Below are positions 1 through 8,331 of a stretch of 27,082 nt of DNA, in pieces. The stretch comes from Deinococcus sp. (GTDB taxonomy: Bacteria; Deinococcota; Deinococci; Deinococcales; Deinococcaceae). Within the stretch, counting starts at the first letter, position 1. The number at the start of each line of letters is the position of its first letter. Location: contig NZ_JAUNHK010000030.1 of NCBI RefSeq assembly GCF_030523985.1, positions 1 to 27,082 of the forward strand. The letters are read 5' to 3'. Below the pieces are notes generated by a model. That model had not been told where the DNA came from, searched no databases, and was given only the letters and a program-made list of their open reading frames with translations. The position numbers were made by a program, and so were the translations under genes.

Positions 1-400
1 GCATATTCACCAGCATCGGTCTGGGCATGGGGTCTTCGCGCAGCACCAGCACCAGTCGCCGCCGCTCCTTGAGGGTCACATGGGCGGCGCGACTGAGCAG
101 GTTGTCGGCAAAGCCGTGCGCCACTTTCGCCAGCGTGCCCGCGCTGCACGGCACAATCACCATGCCGTCCGTCCTGAATGACCCGCTGGCGATACTCGCG
201 CCCAGGTCGCGGTCTTCGTGGACGGTATGCGCAAGCGCAGTCAGTTCGTCCAGCCGCACGCCGCCTTCGGCAGTCATGACCCGCTTGGCCCCGCTGGTCA
301 CGACCAGATGCGTTTCCACATCCAGCGCGTGTAGAGAACGCAGGATGTCCAGCGCGTAGGGAATCCCGCTGCCGCCCGAAATGCCGACGATGAGGCGCAT
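1..400 (-). CDS. ubiX: Flavin prenyltransferase UbiX, 3' end cut by the window
   Basis: Reading the minus strand from ATG at 400-398 gives 133 codons before the window edge, so the C-terminus is missing. UbiX joins a dimethylallyl group to FMN to make prenyl-FMN, the cofactor of UbiD-type decarboxylases. Seen: the N-terminal nucleotide-binding loop GISGGSG (residues 6-12), the segment ASIASGSF, the VPCSAGTLAKVAHGFADNL block and the ERRRLVLVLRE segment before a DPMP turn. These follow the order of E. coli UbiX/Pad1 proteins along the whole fragment. No Shine-Dalgarno sequence precedes the ATG; a TAGCCT box lies 7 nt upstream, which suggests a leaderless mRNA. A UbiD partner is not in the window. 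Family assignment is firm; the in vivo decarboxylase partner is unknown. Confidence 0.93.
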   Translation of the reverse strand, partial: MRLIVGISGGSGIPYALDILRSLHALDVETHLVVTSGAKRVMTAEGGVRLDELTALAHTVHEDRDLGASIASGSFRTDGMVIVPCSAGTLAKVAHGFADNLLSRAAHVTLKERRRLVLVLREDPMPRPMLVNM

Positions 401-407
401 GGAGCCA

Positions 408-413
408 AGGCTA
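408..413 (-). promoter_or_regulatory. -10 box of ubiX, leaderless type
   Basis: TAGCCT on the minus strand, 7 nt before the ubiX ATG. It matches the TANNNT pattern found before most genes of this window. The T-tract of an upstream terminator ends only five bases before it. Confidence 0.6.
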
Positions 414-418
414 GCAGC

Positions 419-448
419 AAAAACCCCACCTGCCGGAAGCAAGTGGGG
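419..448 (-). terminator. Rho-independent terminator of the minus-strand gene ending at 612
   Basis: On the minus strand a 10-bp stem (CCCCACTTGC / GCAGGTGGGG, one C-A mismatch, 5-nt loop) is followed directly by TTTTT. It would end transcripts coming from the DUF937 gene and isolates ubiX, whose -10 box begins only five bases further on. Confidence 0.8.
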
Positions 449-468
449 CCATGTCGGTGCGCGCTCTT

Positions 469-604
469 GTACTGATTCCGATTGAATCCCCCACACTGGG
501 GGATGAAATCCGACTGAAAGGAGTGGGAACAAGATACGGATTTCGCGGTATGGAGCCGTAGGCGGCTCTTTCCCGACTATGGCGGAATGGAGCGAAATTC
601 GTAT
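469..604. repeat. Structured intergenic repeat, copy 1 (136 bp)
   Basis: This is a diverged copy of the element at 10480-10613. It has the same order of parts: imperfect terminal inverted repeats of about 21 bp (13 of 21 positions match here), a short hairpin (arms 486-493 and 497-504, 8 bp perfect, 3-nt loop), a linker holding GATGAAATCCGACTG, and a second hairpin (556-565 with 573-582, 7-nt loop CTCTTTC). It starts 7 bp past the stop codon of the gene ending at 612. It carries no plausible ORF. Small non-coding repeats are known from D. radiodurans; whether this belongs to a named family I cannot check. Confidence 0.8.
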
Positions 605-611
605 TACAGAA

Positions 612-2897
612 TTACTGGGCGCGGACCTTGAGGTTGAGGGTCGCGTCGGCGGGGGACTCGGCGCTGGTGCCGCTGGCACGCACTTCGTAGATCACGTCGT
701 TGACGGTGCCGGGCTTGCCGCCGGGGTTGCTGGTGTAGCTCCAGGTGCAGCCTTCGCCCAGCGGGATTTCCTTGGTGCCGACCAGACGCCCGGCGCGGCG
801 CACCGACACGGTGTAGCCGGTGCCGCTGCCCACGCCGCCGAAGCGGAAGGGGGCGCTAACGGTTTCGCCGTCGTTCAGGCTGACCGACAGGTCTTGGGTA
901 CATTCGCCCGCAGCGGTGGTGCCAGCGGCCACCTTGACGGGCAGGGTCGCCACTTCGTTGCCGTCGCTGTCGCGGATCGTGTAGGTCTTGTCGCCAGCGG
1001 TGGGCGCGGCCACGTCTGCCGTCCAGGTGCCGTCGTCGCCGACCACGAAGGTGCCCACGCTGGTGCCGTCTTCGAGCAGTTCGTAGGTCTTGCCCGCTTC
1101 GCCGGTGCCCTTGAGGTTGAAGCCCGTGGCAGACACTTCGGCGCTCTCGGCAGGTTCGCTGATGGCGAAGGTGCCAGTGGCGGTGCCGCCCGCAGCGGGA
1201 GTTTCGGCAGGGGTTTCCTCGGGCGTTTCGGTGGTCGTCCCGGTGGCGTCGCCCGCGCCCTCGTCGGTCACGTTCACCTTGAACTCGGACTTGGCATTTT
1301 CGCCGCCGATGATGCTGTAGGTGTGTTCACCGGGGGTGGGAGCGGGGATTTCCGCCGTCCAGTTGCCCTCGGCGTCGGCGGTCGCTTCGGCCACCGTCTG
1401 ACCCTCGTCCTCAATCCTGAGCTGCATGTCGGGGGCCGCCGTACCGCTCATGGTGAAAGGCTCGGCGGGGAGGTTGCTGTCCGACTGCGGGTTGTTGACG
1501 ATGATGCCGCCGCCGTCCTGCTGGGTGGTCGTGGTGGTGGTCGTCGTGGTGGTCTTGTTGTTCTGGTTGGCGAGCCAGCAGCCGCCGAGCAGCAGCAGGG
1601 GCAGCAGCCAGACCCACCAGGGGATGCCACCCTTGCGCTCGGTGGTCGTGGTGGTCACAGGGGTGACGGGCGGTGGGGGCGGGGTGACCGGCTTGGCGGT
1701 ATTCACGGGGGCGGGCGTTTCCACGACGCGGGTTTCGGGAACTGCCGTGGCAATCACGGTCTCGGTGGGGGCAGCAGCCGCGCCCGCTGTGGTCGCCGCG
1801 CCCAGCGCACCCGCACCGAGCAGCCCGGTCAGGCCCGTCATGCCCGCCGGAATCAGACCGGAGAGCTTGTCGCCCATCGCGCCGAGCAGCCCCGTCAGTA
1901 CCAGCGGACTCATGCGGGAGGTGCGGGCCGAGCGGCCCAGCAGGCCCAGCACCATCGGGGTGAGCAGAGACAGCAGGCGTCCGGCATTGGCGCCGCTGCC
2001 GCCGAGCGCGGTGCCCAGGCGTCCGGTCAGGGTGTCCACGTTGCCGAACAGACCACCGAGCAGGCCCCGGCCCTGGCCTTCCAGGCGGGCCAGTTCGGCG
2101 CTGTCGCCGAGCAGGTTGCCGCTGAGGTGACCGTCGTCACCCAGCACACGCTCGAATTCCTGAGCTTGCTTGAGCAGTTCGCCCGCTCCGGCTTCGGTAC
2201 GGCCCTTGTTGACCAGCGCGTTGAGCACCACAGGCAGCGCGCCCATCACGGCCTTGCCCGCGTCGGCTCCGGTAAATCCGGCGGCGCGGCCCACCTTTTC
2301 AGCAGTCGCGCCACTGAATTCGGCCTTCATCGCGTCGAGCAGGCTGGTGGGGGTGATGGCGTTGTCGGCCAGCGCGGCCCCGGTCTGGGTCACGGCGGCG
2401 GCGACGGGCGCAGCGGCGGCGGCTCCCAGGCTGAGGTCGGTCAGTCCACCGCGCAGGCGGCCCAGCATGGTGTCGGCGTTCACGGCCGTCATGCCCTGGC
2501 GACCCAGCAGGCTCAGCACCAGCGGCAGGGTCATGCTCATGACCTTCTGCACGCCGCCGATGCTGCCCCCCACCCGGCGGGTGACCTGCTGAACAATCTC
2601 GTCGGCCTGACCGCCGAGGAGTGCGGGGGCCAGCAGTTCGCCCGCCTGTTGCAGATTTACGGCCCCGCTGGGGGTGCTCAGGGCTTCTTGCACGCTGCCG
2701 AAACGCGGCAGGTTGCTGATGGCCTCACCGAGGCGGGCGCGACCCTCGGGGGTTTCGGCGTGGGCTGCCAGCGCGTCGATCTGAAGCGGCAATCCCAGGC
2801 TCAAGGCACGCTGCGTCAGGGTGGGGTCGAGACCCACCACCTGTCCGAGATGGGCGACCGCTTCCTGGCTGAAATACGACTGAATGATGTCTTTCAT
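612..2897 (-). CDS. DUF937 protein with one membrane helix and C-terminal Ig-like domains
   Basis: The start is ATG at 2897, chosen because a strong AGGAGG (2907-2902) lies 4 nt upstream; the frame also stays open further upstream without such a site. The product is 761 aa. Residues 1 to about 365 are helical, rich in Leu, Gly and Ala, and look like DUF937 repeated or extended. There follow an Ala/Pro/Thr linker, a basic RKGG, a single membrane helix (about 423-443, PWWVWLLPLLLLGG), a run of ten threonines (449-458), and about 300 residues of beta-rich modules. Two of those modules share a GNWTAEIPAPTPGEHTY / GTWTADVAAPTAGDKTY signature typical of bacterial Ig-like folds. The last module has two cysteines. 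The likely topology is a cytoplasmic N-terminus and an external Ig-like tail. The function is unknown; an envelope or surface role is my inference. Confidence 0.85.
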   Translation of the reverse strand: MKDIIQSYFSQEAVAHLGQVVGLDPTLTQRALSLGLPLQIDALAAHAETPEGRARLGEAISNLPRFGSVQEALSTPSGAVNLQQAGELLAPALLGGQADEIVQQVTRRVGGSIGGVQKVMSMTLPLVLSLLGRQGMTAVNADTMLGRLRGGLTDLSLGAAAAAPVAAAVTQTGAALADNAITPTSLLDAMKAEFSGATAEKVGRAAGFTGADAGKAVMGALPVVLNALVNKGRTEAGAGELLKQAQEFERVLGDDGHLSGNLLGDSAELARLEGQGRGLLGGLFGNVDTLTGRLGTALGGSGANAGRLLSLLTPMVLGLLGRSARTSRMSPLVLTGLLGAMGDKLSGLIPAGMTGLTGLLGAGALGAATTAGAAAAPTETVIATAVPETRVVETPAPVNTAKPVTPPPPPVTPVTTTTTERKGGIPWWVWLLPLLLLGGCWLANQNNKTTTTTTTTTTQQDGGGIIVNNPQSDSNLPAEPFTMSGTAAPDMQLRIEDEGQTVAEATADAEGNWTAEIPAPTPGEHTYSIIGGENAKSEFKVNVTDEGAGDATGTTTETPEETPAETPAAGGTATGTFAISEPAESAEVSATGFNLKGTGEAGKTYELLEDGTSVGTFVVGDDGTWTADVAAPTAGDKTYTIRDSDGNEVATLPVKVAAGTTAAGECTQDLSVSLNDGETVSAPFRFGGVGSGTGYTVSVRRAGRLVGTKEIPLGEGCTWSYTSNPGGKPGTVNDVIYEVRASGTSAESPADATLNLKVRAQ

Positions 2898-2956
2898 GGT
2901 TCCTCCTATCGCTGCTCGTCCATCCGGCTCACGCCCCAAGGTTGAGAGACTTCGCA

Positions 2957-2962
2957 AATGTA
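2957..2962 (-). promoter_or_regulatory. Possible -10 box of the DUF937 gene
   Basis: TACATT on the minus strand, in an AT-rich stretch about 60 nt upstream of the ATG at 2897. It implies a leadered transcript, in keeping with the strong AGGAGG ribosome binding site. No good -35 box is seen. Confidence 0.35.
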
Positions 2963-3059
2963 TCTTTTCATATTTTTCGTGTCGTCTGAGTGGTTATGAA
3001 TTTTTTCTTCATCTGCGCCCGCACAAGACAACCTGCCCCGTGTCGCCCCGGCCCCACAC

Positions 3060-3065
3060 TAGGCT
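3060..3065 (+). promoter_or_regulatory. -10 box of the sulfurtransferase gene, leaderless type
   Basis: TAGGCT is followed by 6 nt and then the ATG at 3072. There is no Shine-Dalgarno sequence. Confidence 0.6.
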
Positions 3066-3071
3066 GGCCTC

Positions 3072-3926
3072 ATGCCCTCCCCCCTGCTTGACGCCGCCTG
3101 GCTGCTGAAACGCCGCACCGACCCCGACCTGCGCGTGCTGGACTGTCGCTACCAGCTCAGCGACCCGCTGCTGGGACGGCTGGCGTACCTGGAGGGCCAT
3201 GTGCCGGGCGCGGTCTACGCCGACCTGGAAACCGACCTCAGCGGCCCGGTGCAAGAAAGCGGGGCAGGCGGGCGGCACCCCCTCCCCGACCCACAGACCC
3301 TGGCGGCGTGGCTGGGCGCGGCGGGCATCGGCAACGGCAGCCGCGTGCTGTGTTACGACGACCCCAGCACGGGCGGCGGCTACTACGCTTCGCGGGCGTG
3401 GTGGCTGCTGCGCTGGCTGGGGCACCGCGAAGTGTACGTCCTGGACGGCGGCTGGCCCGCGTATCTGGCGGCGGGGGGCGAGGTCAGCACCGCCGAACCG
3501 ACGCCGACCCCAACCACTTTTGTCCCCCAGGTCCAGCCCGAAATGGTCGCCACTGCCGAGGACGTACAGGCGCAGGATGCGCGCACGGTGCTCATCGATT
3601 CCCGCGCTCCCGAACGCTACCGGGGCGACACCGAGCCGCTGGACAGGAGGGCGGGGCACATTCCGGGCGCCGTCAACCGCCCGTTCAGCGCCGCTTTTAC
3701 TAGGGACGGGCGCTATCAGTCAGCACAGGCCCAGGCCGAGCGGCTAAATGTAGGAGACGCGCCCACCATCGCCTATTGCGGCAGCGGCGTGAGCGCCACG
3801 CCCAACCTGTTGGCCCGCGAACTGGCGGGGGTTCCGCTGGGGCCACACAATCGCCTGTACGCCGGGTCATGGAGCGACTGGGTGAGCGACGATGGTCGGA
3901 TGGTGGCGACGGGAGAAGAAGGGTGA
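3072..3926 (+). CDS. Sulfurtransferase with two rhodanese domains (thiosulfate or 3-mercaptopyruvate type)
   Basis: The product is 284 aa, the usual length of tandem-domain rhodaneses. The N-terminal domain (about 5-138) has LDCRY, EGHVPGAVYADLETDL and YDDPSTGGGYYASRAWWLLR but lacks a catalytic loop. The C-terminal domain (about 158-281) has IDSRAPERYRG, AGHIPGAVN and the active-site loop CGSGVSA with Cys236, ending in YAGSWSDW. The CGSGV[TS]A loop is typical of mercaptopyruvate sulfurtransferases (SseA), while thiosulfate enzymes tend to have CRKGVT. Mercaptopyruvate is therefore the likelier sulfur donor, but this is inference. The enzyme would move sulfane sulfur to thiophilic acceptors in the cytoplasm. 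It stands alone, with divergent and convergent neighbours. Confidence 0.93.
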   Translation: MPSPLLDAAWLLKRRTDPDLRVLDCRYQLSDPLLGRLAYLEGHVPGAVYADLETDLSGPVQESGAGGRHPLPDPQTLAAWLGAAGIGNGSRVLCYDDPSTGGGYYASRAWWLLRWLGHREVYVLDGGWPAYLAAGGEVSTAEPTPTPTTFVPQVQPEMVATAEDVQAQDARTVLIDSRAPERYRGDTEPLDRRAGHIPGAVNRPFSAAFTRDGRYQSAQAQAERLNVGDAPTIAYCGSGVSATPNLLARELAGVPLGPHNRLYAGSWSDWVSDDGRMVATGEEG

Positions 3927-3972
3927 GGGCGGAAACCAGTTTTCAGGGAACTTGGTAGAATCAGGGCTTGCG

Positions 3973-4347
3973 TCAGGAACCTTTGGCCTTGAGACAGGGC
4001 AGCGATTGCAACAAATCCTCGGCCCGAAAGTTCAGATTGTGGATGTTTGGATGGCTGGTGCCGTGCTGGTAGGTCACTCCTGCCGCATTCCAGACCACCT
4101 GCCCCGACCAATCCGGCCCAGGCCAGTAGGTGCGGCGAATCGGGAGGCTCGGCTGCTCGGCGCAGCGCACTTCCAGATACTGTTCAGCCAGACCACGATT
4201 CGGCCCCCAACCGCCCCAAAGGTCTATGGCCCGAACTTCCAGCCCGGTCCACTGTCCAGGCGGCGCGGCCCAGGTGCGAACGATCTTTTCGTCCTGCCCG
4301 GCGCAGCCTGTGAGGAGAAGGACCAGAGAAATCGGGACAAGGCGCAT
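3973..4347 (-). CDS. Small predicted lipoprotein, function unknown
   Basis: The product is 124 aa. It begins with a short lipoprotein signal, MRLVPISLVLLLTGCAGQ, with lipobox LLTGC and the modified Cys at residue 15. The rest is a small globular domain rich in Trp and Gly (WAAPPGQWTG, DLWGGWGPN, TYWPGPDWSGQVVW) with two further cysteines. I do not recognise the family. The start at 4347 is supported by the signal peptide and by TATTTT 6 nt upstream. It converges on the sulfurtransferase gene with a 46-bp gap. GC content is a little lower than in the neighbours. It would be attached to an envelope membrane facing outward. Confidence 0.75.
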   Translation of the reverse strand: MRLVPISLVLLLTGCAGQDEKIVRTWAAPPGQWTGLEVRAIDLWGGWGPNRGLAEQYLEVRCAEQPSLPIRRTYWPGPDWSGQVVWNAAGVTYQHGTSHPNIHNLNFRAEDLLQSLPCLKAKGS

Positions 4348-4353
4348 AGGCTC

Positions 4354-4359
4354 AAAATA
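4354..4359 (-). promoter_or_regulatory. -10 box of the lipoprotein gene, leaderless type
   Basis: TATTTT on the minus strand is followed by GAGCCT and the ATG at 4347. Confidence 0.55.
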
Positions 4360-4424
4360 GGCAAAACAGGTCGGCAGCGCGTCCGTCGAAAGGTAGAGAT
4401 GCCCCAGCGTTTCAGCCCTCTGCC

Positions 4425-5531
4425 CTATCTCAGCGTCACACTGTCCGTCTCATTCCCCGCGTCCTTGTACTGCACCTGCCACTTGGGGCCTGCACCGTCG
4501 GCCCGCAGCCCTTCGGGAGTCTTGGGGTTGGGGAAAGAGCAGTACCCGCCCGTCTGCTCACCCTGCCACGCCCTGGCGTTTGCTGCGGCGGTGCCGATGA
4601 CGCTGTTCGTCCAGCGCACGTTGCGGAGGTAAGAGCCGCTCTGGAGGTTCTGATGCCCGCGCTTTTGCCCGATGGTGGTCATACGCTTGAGCACGTTGCC
4701 GCCGCCCAGCGCGTCCCAGGCGTAGCGGGCGTCCACGGGGGCGCGGAGGGTCAGGGTCGCGGCCTCGCGGCTGACATTGGTCACGCCACTCATGGTCATG
4801 CTCAGGATGGTCTGGCCCGCCTCCTGACTCACCCAGAAGGTCAGGTCGGCGGCCTGCCCCGCCAGCAAGCGCCAGGGGTCGCCGCTGCGCTGCCGCTCGG
4901 TGCTGACGGTCACGCCACTCGCCCCGCCCGGCTGCTCGATGAGGAAAAAGGGCGCCCAGTCGTCCTGCTCGCGGGCCATGTAGCGCCCGTGCTGAAAGCC
5001 CGCGTCCACCGCGCCGCCCTTGCCGCCCCAGCCGCCCACATACACGAAGGCGGTGTCGCCGCTGCCCCCCGATTTTTCTTCGTACAGGTCGGCGCTTTTG
5101 TCGGTGGGCAGGTACACGCTGCTGCGCTGGTAGCTGTAACCGGGTTTGGAATACACGCGGCGGTATGGCCCGGTGTGCTCGTCGCGGCACTGCACCTTCA
5201 CGCCCGGCGGCACCTTCTGGCCCGCGCCGTCGTGCTGGGTGGTTTTGGGAGCGCTGCCGAAAATCTTGGAAATCAGGCTGCCCAGCCCGCCTCCGCCCGT
5301 CGCCCCCACAGGCCGCAACTCGCCCGTGATGGGGTGGGCGACAAAGCGGTGAAGGTCCAGCGCCTCCGCCAGCGCCGCGCTGTTGGCGGTTATGCCGCGC
5401 TCGGTCAGCACCGCCACATGCCGCCCCTGCTCTGCACTCAGCCCCGGCAGCAGCGCCAGCAACAGGTCAGGGTCGGGGCCGTGAGGCTGAGGCGGAGCGG
5501 CGGGGTGGGGGGCGGGCGTCCAGAGGGTCAT
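4425..5531 (-). CDS. Unrecognised 368-aa protein
   Basis: I do not recognise this protein. Residues 1-20 are Pro-rich; about 20-75 form a compact helical domain (LLLALLPGLSAEQGRHVAVL, then ALAEALDLHRFV); about 76-100 is a Gly-rich linker; about 105-368 is Gly/Thr/Ser-rich and probably beta. Visible blocks are SKPGYSYQRSSVYLP, FVYVGGWGGKGGAVDAGFQHG, FLIEQPGG and a C-terminal WTNSVIGTAAANARAW. There are only two cysteines (in KVQCRDE and GYCSFPN). There is no signal peptide or membrane helix, so it is probably cytoplasmic unless secreted by another route. The start at 5531 is supported by TAAACT 7 nt upstream. The 77-bp gap to the lipoprotein gene carries that gene's own promoter box. Confidence 0.75.
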   Translation of the reverse strand: MTLWTPAPHPAAPPQPHGPDPDLLLALLPGLSAEQGRHVAVLTERGITANSAALAEALDLHRFVAHPITGELRPVGATGGGGLGSLISKIFGSAPKTTQHDGAGQKVPPGVKVQCRDEHTGPYRRVYSKPGYSYQRSSVYLPTDKSADLYEEKSGGSGDTAFVYVGGWGGKGGAVDAGFQHGRYMAREQDDWAPFFLIEQPGGASGVTVSTERQRSGDPWRLLAGQAADLTFWVSQEAGQTILSMTMSGVTNVSREAATLTLRAPVDARYAWDALGGGNVLKRMTTIGQKRGHQNLQSGSYLRNVRWTNSVIGTAAANARAWQGEQTGGYCSFPNPKTPEGLRADGAGPKWQVQYKDAGNETDSVTLR

Positions 5532-5538
5532 GGATGGG

Positions 5539-5544
5539 AGTTTA
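5539..5544 (-). promoter_or_regulatory. -10 box of the 368-aa protein gene, leaderless type
   Basis: TAAACT on the minus strand, 7 nt before the ATG at 5531. Confidence 0.6.
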
Positions 5545-5626
5545 GAGGGCCAGGGGTCGGAGAGTCTCAGGCTTAGGTCGGGCGAAGGTCACGCCTTTGC
5601 CGACAGTTGCGCTGACGCTTGCCCGC

Positions 5627-5632
5627 TATCCT
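5627..5632 (+). promoter_or_regulatory. -10 box of the nitrilase gene, leaderless type
   Basis: TATCCT, then TGCCCC, then the ATG at 5639. It fixes that ATG over the upstream in-frame candidate at 5597. Confidence 0.6.
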
Positions 5633-5638
5633 TGCCCC

Positions 5639-6538
<900 letters not shown>

Positions 6539-6553
6539 GCCGTCTGCACAGCC

Positions 6554-6590
6554 GGGCCTCCGCATGCCAGCAAGGCAGGGGAGGCCCTTT
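6554..6590 (+). terminator. Terminator after the nitrilase gene
   Basis: Stem GGGCCTCC / GGAGGCCC continues into an inner TGCC / GGCA stem with a 5-nt loop and is followed by TTTC. It begins 15 nt after the stop codon. The short T-tract makes it weaker than a canonical one. Confidence 0.65.
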
Positions 6591-6638
6591 CGTCACGGCC
6601 TCTCCATTTCCTGACAAGATGAAGCAGAATAGAGAGAC

Positions 6639-7547
6639 ATGACACCTTCCCTTGCCGAGTTCACGAACACGTCGCGCCGCTTATCTGCTTGGCTGGGGGT
6701 CTGGCGCATCCTGATCGTCATTTTCAGCGTGCTGGGGGTGCTGAGCTTCATCGGGGGCTTTTTCCTGTTCAGTGCCTCTGCGTCAGAGCCAGGGACAAAC
6801 GCAGGACCGATCGGCCTGTTGCCCCTCCTGTTTATCCCCCTCATTGCCCTGATGGCCTGGATCTACACGATGCTGCTGGGCCAGGGTAAGGATTGGGTGG
6901 ACGGCGCGACGAGCGCGGTGGAGCGGGGCCAGCCGACCCAGCTCAGGACCATCCAGGGCACCCTGGACAAGTGGTTGTCGTTCTTTATCTGGGGCATGCT
7001 GGCTTATATCGTCATCGTCCCTCTGATCCTTCTTGGAATGTCTTTCACGCTCGGAATAGTTTTCGGAGACATTACCGGAGCACTTTTCGGTTCGCTCGGC
7101 CTGGTCTTTTTCCTTGTGATGATCGCTTCTTTCCTGATAGGGACCTACTTTCCTTATACCGCCCTGCGCCAGTTCCTCGCCAGAGCGACGGCCCGCTTGG
7201 GCGGTTCCCCGGTGGCGGTCACGCCGTCGGCCAACAACCTGCGGACCTGGATGTGGGTCCTGATCGCGCTGCAACTGCTCAGCCTGCTTTCCAACCTCTT
7301 CACCCCGATGATTGGGGGCAGCGACAGTGCTTCAGCCGGACTTCTGATTGCTTTCGTCACCTTGCCTCTGACCTTGGGCCTTTCTCTGCTGTACCTGATT
7401 CCCATGTGGCTTGTCGGCAAATTTGCGACCCTGCTCGGTGAGCTGCTCGACCGCCAGAGGCCCGACTCGGCCCCCACCGGGCCCCTGCCCGACAACCTCA
7501 GCATCGGGCGAATTGCCGACAGCTTCGACCACACGCAACAGCGCTGA
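6639..7547 (+). CDS. Polytopic membrane protein, function unknown
   Basis: The product is 302 aa with about six predicted membrane helices (roughly 20-45, 58-82, 115-140, 145-172, 203-225 and 235-262). A soluble loop of about 30 residues lies between helices 2 and 3 (GKDWVDGATSAVERGQPTQL) and a hydrophilic tail of about 40 residues follows the last helix. I see no motif that names a family. The start at 6639 gives a short polar N-terminus before the first helix. Upstream there is neither a clean TANNNT box at leaderless distance nor a strong ribosome binding site (only AGAGAGAC), so the start is less certain than for its neighbours. The gene stands between a terminator and the dtxR promoter and is probably transcribed alone. 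Confidence 0.75.
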   Translation: MTPSLAEFTNTSRRLSAWLGVWRILIVIFSVLGVLSFIGGFFLFSASASEPGTNAGPIGLLPLLFIPLIALMAWIYTMLLGQGKDWVDGATSAVERGQPTQLRTIQGTLDKWLSFFIWGMLAYIVIVPLILLGMSFTLGIVFGDITGALFGSLGLVFFLVMIASFLIGTYFPYTALRQFLARATARLGGSPVAVTPSANNLRTWMWVLIALQLLSLLSNLFTPMIGGSDSASAGLLIAFVTLPLTLGLSLLYLIPMWLVGKFATLLGELLDRQRPDSAPTGPLPDNLSIGRIADSFDHTQQR

Positions 7548-7554
7548 GAGTAGG

Positions 7555-7588
7555 GGGGCGAGGAGCCCCAGTGTTCTCAGGTCGCCCC
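7555..7588 (+). other. Hairpin between the membrane protein gene and dtxR
   Basis: GGGGCGA (7555-7561) and TCGCCCC (7582-7588) form a perfect 7-bp stem just upstream of the dtxR -10 box. There is no T-tract, so it is either a weak terminator or a palindromic site near the promoter. Its role is undetermined. Confidence 0.35.
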
Positions 7589-7590
7589 GC

Positions 7591-7596
7591 TAGACT
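7591..7596 (+). promoter_or_regulatory. -10 box of dtxR/mntR, leaderless type
   Basis: TAGACT, then 7 nt, then the ATG at 7604. It supports that start over the in-frame candidate at 7571. Confidence 0.6.
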
Positions 7597-7603
7597 CTTG
7601 GGC

Positions 7604-8269
7604 ATGACCCGCTCCCTCTCCCCTTCTGCCGAGGACTACCTCAAGCACCTGTACGTGCTGGGGCAGCAGGGCAAGGTCAACACCCAGGCGCTCGCCGACG
7701 CGCTGGGCGTGGCTCCGGCGAGCGCGACAGGAATGCTCCGCAAGCTGACCGAGCAGGGGCTGGTGTCGCACGCGCCGTACCAGGGCGCCCGGCTGACCGC
7801 CGAGGGCGAACAGGTGGCGCTGGAAGTGCTGCGGCATCACCGTCTGCTCGAACTGTTCTTGCACCGGGCGCTAGGTGTGCCGCTGGACGAAGTGCATGAG
7901 GAGGCCGAGCGGCTGGAACATGCCCTGAGCGAGCGCCTGGAAGCCCGCATCGCCGCGTGGCTGGGCGACCCCACGCACGACCCGCACGGCGACCCCATTC
8001 CGACCCTGTGCGGACAGCTCCCCGCCCGCGCCGAGCGCCGCCTCTCGCAACTCGCGCTGGGTGACTGCGCGACGGTGGCCCGTGTGCCCGACAGCGACCC
8101 CGAACAACTTCGCGCCCTGGTCACGGCGGGCCTGACCCCTGGTGCCCGCCTGAACGTGCGGAGTGTGGACGCGGCCCTGGGCACCCTCACCGTCGAGCGC
8201 GACGGCCTGCCGCTCACGTTGGCGCTGGGGGTGGCGGGACAGGTGCTGGTGCTGGGGGAAAGGGACTAG
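7604..8269 (+). CDS. DtxR/MntR-family metal-dependent transcriptional regulator
   Basis: The product is 221 aa and has all three DtxR domains. Residues 5-65 are a winged helix (SAEDYLKHLYVLGQQGKVNTQ, then ALGVAPASATGMLRKLTEQGLV). Residues 70-135 form the dimerisation and metal-binding domain with candidate ligands His78, His79, Glu83, His98, Glu102, His106 and the DPTHDPHGDPIP segment. Residues 145-221 are an SH3-like FeoA-type domain. Such proteins bind DNA when loaded with Mn(II) or Fe(II), repressing uptake genes and sometimes activating export. Deinococcus MntR/DtxR proteins control manganese balance, which matters for oxidative stress resistance. I cannot tell Mn from Fe preference by eye. 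No transporter gene lies beside it. Confidence 0.92.
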   Translation: MTRSLSPSAEDYLKHLYVLGQQGKVNTQALADALGVAPASATGMLRKLTEQGLVSHAPYQGARLTAEGEQVALEVLRHHRLLELFLHRALGVPLDEVHEEAERLEHALSERLEARIAAWLGDPTHDPHGDPIPTLCGQLPARAERRLSQLALGDCATVARVPDSDPEQLRALVTAGLTPGARLNVRSVDAALGTLTVERDGLPLTLALGVAGQVLVLGERD

Positions 8270-8331
8270 GCGCGGGGCGTTCCAAGTTCGGCTCCTGTCT
8301 GGCGCAGCTCCGACAAACCGCCTCGCCACGT

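Noticed and set aside
1519..1556. GTGGTC-type simple repeat as a regulatory or phase-variable tract
   Set aside because: It encodes the ten-threonine run in frame; unit changes would be in steps of three, so on/off switching is not expected. Kept only as a note on the protein.
579..2945. 788-aa plus-strand open frame
   Set aside because: It lies opposite the DUF937 gene and translates to Gly/His/Arg/Ala-rich low-complexity protein with no domain, an effect of high third-position GC. The minus-strand gene has a strong ribosome binding site, a membrane helix and Ig-like repeats.
2898..3071. Search for a radiation/desiccation response palindrome (TTATGT...ACATAA type) in intergenic regions
   Set aside because: No convincing 17-bp palindrome was found here or in the other intergenic stretches read; AT-rich bases at 2955-3010 do not fit.
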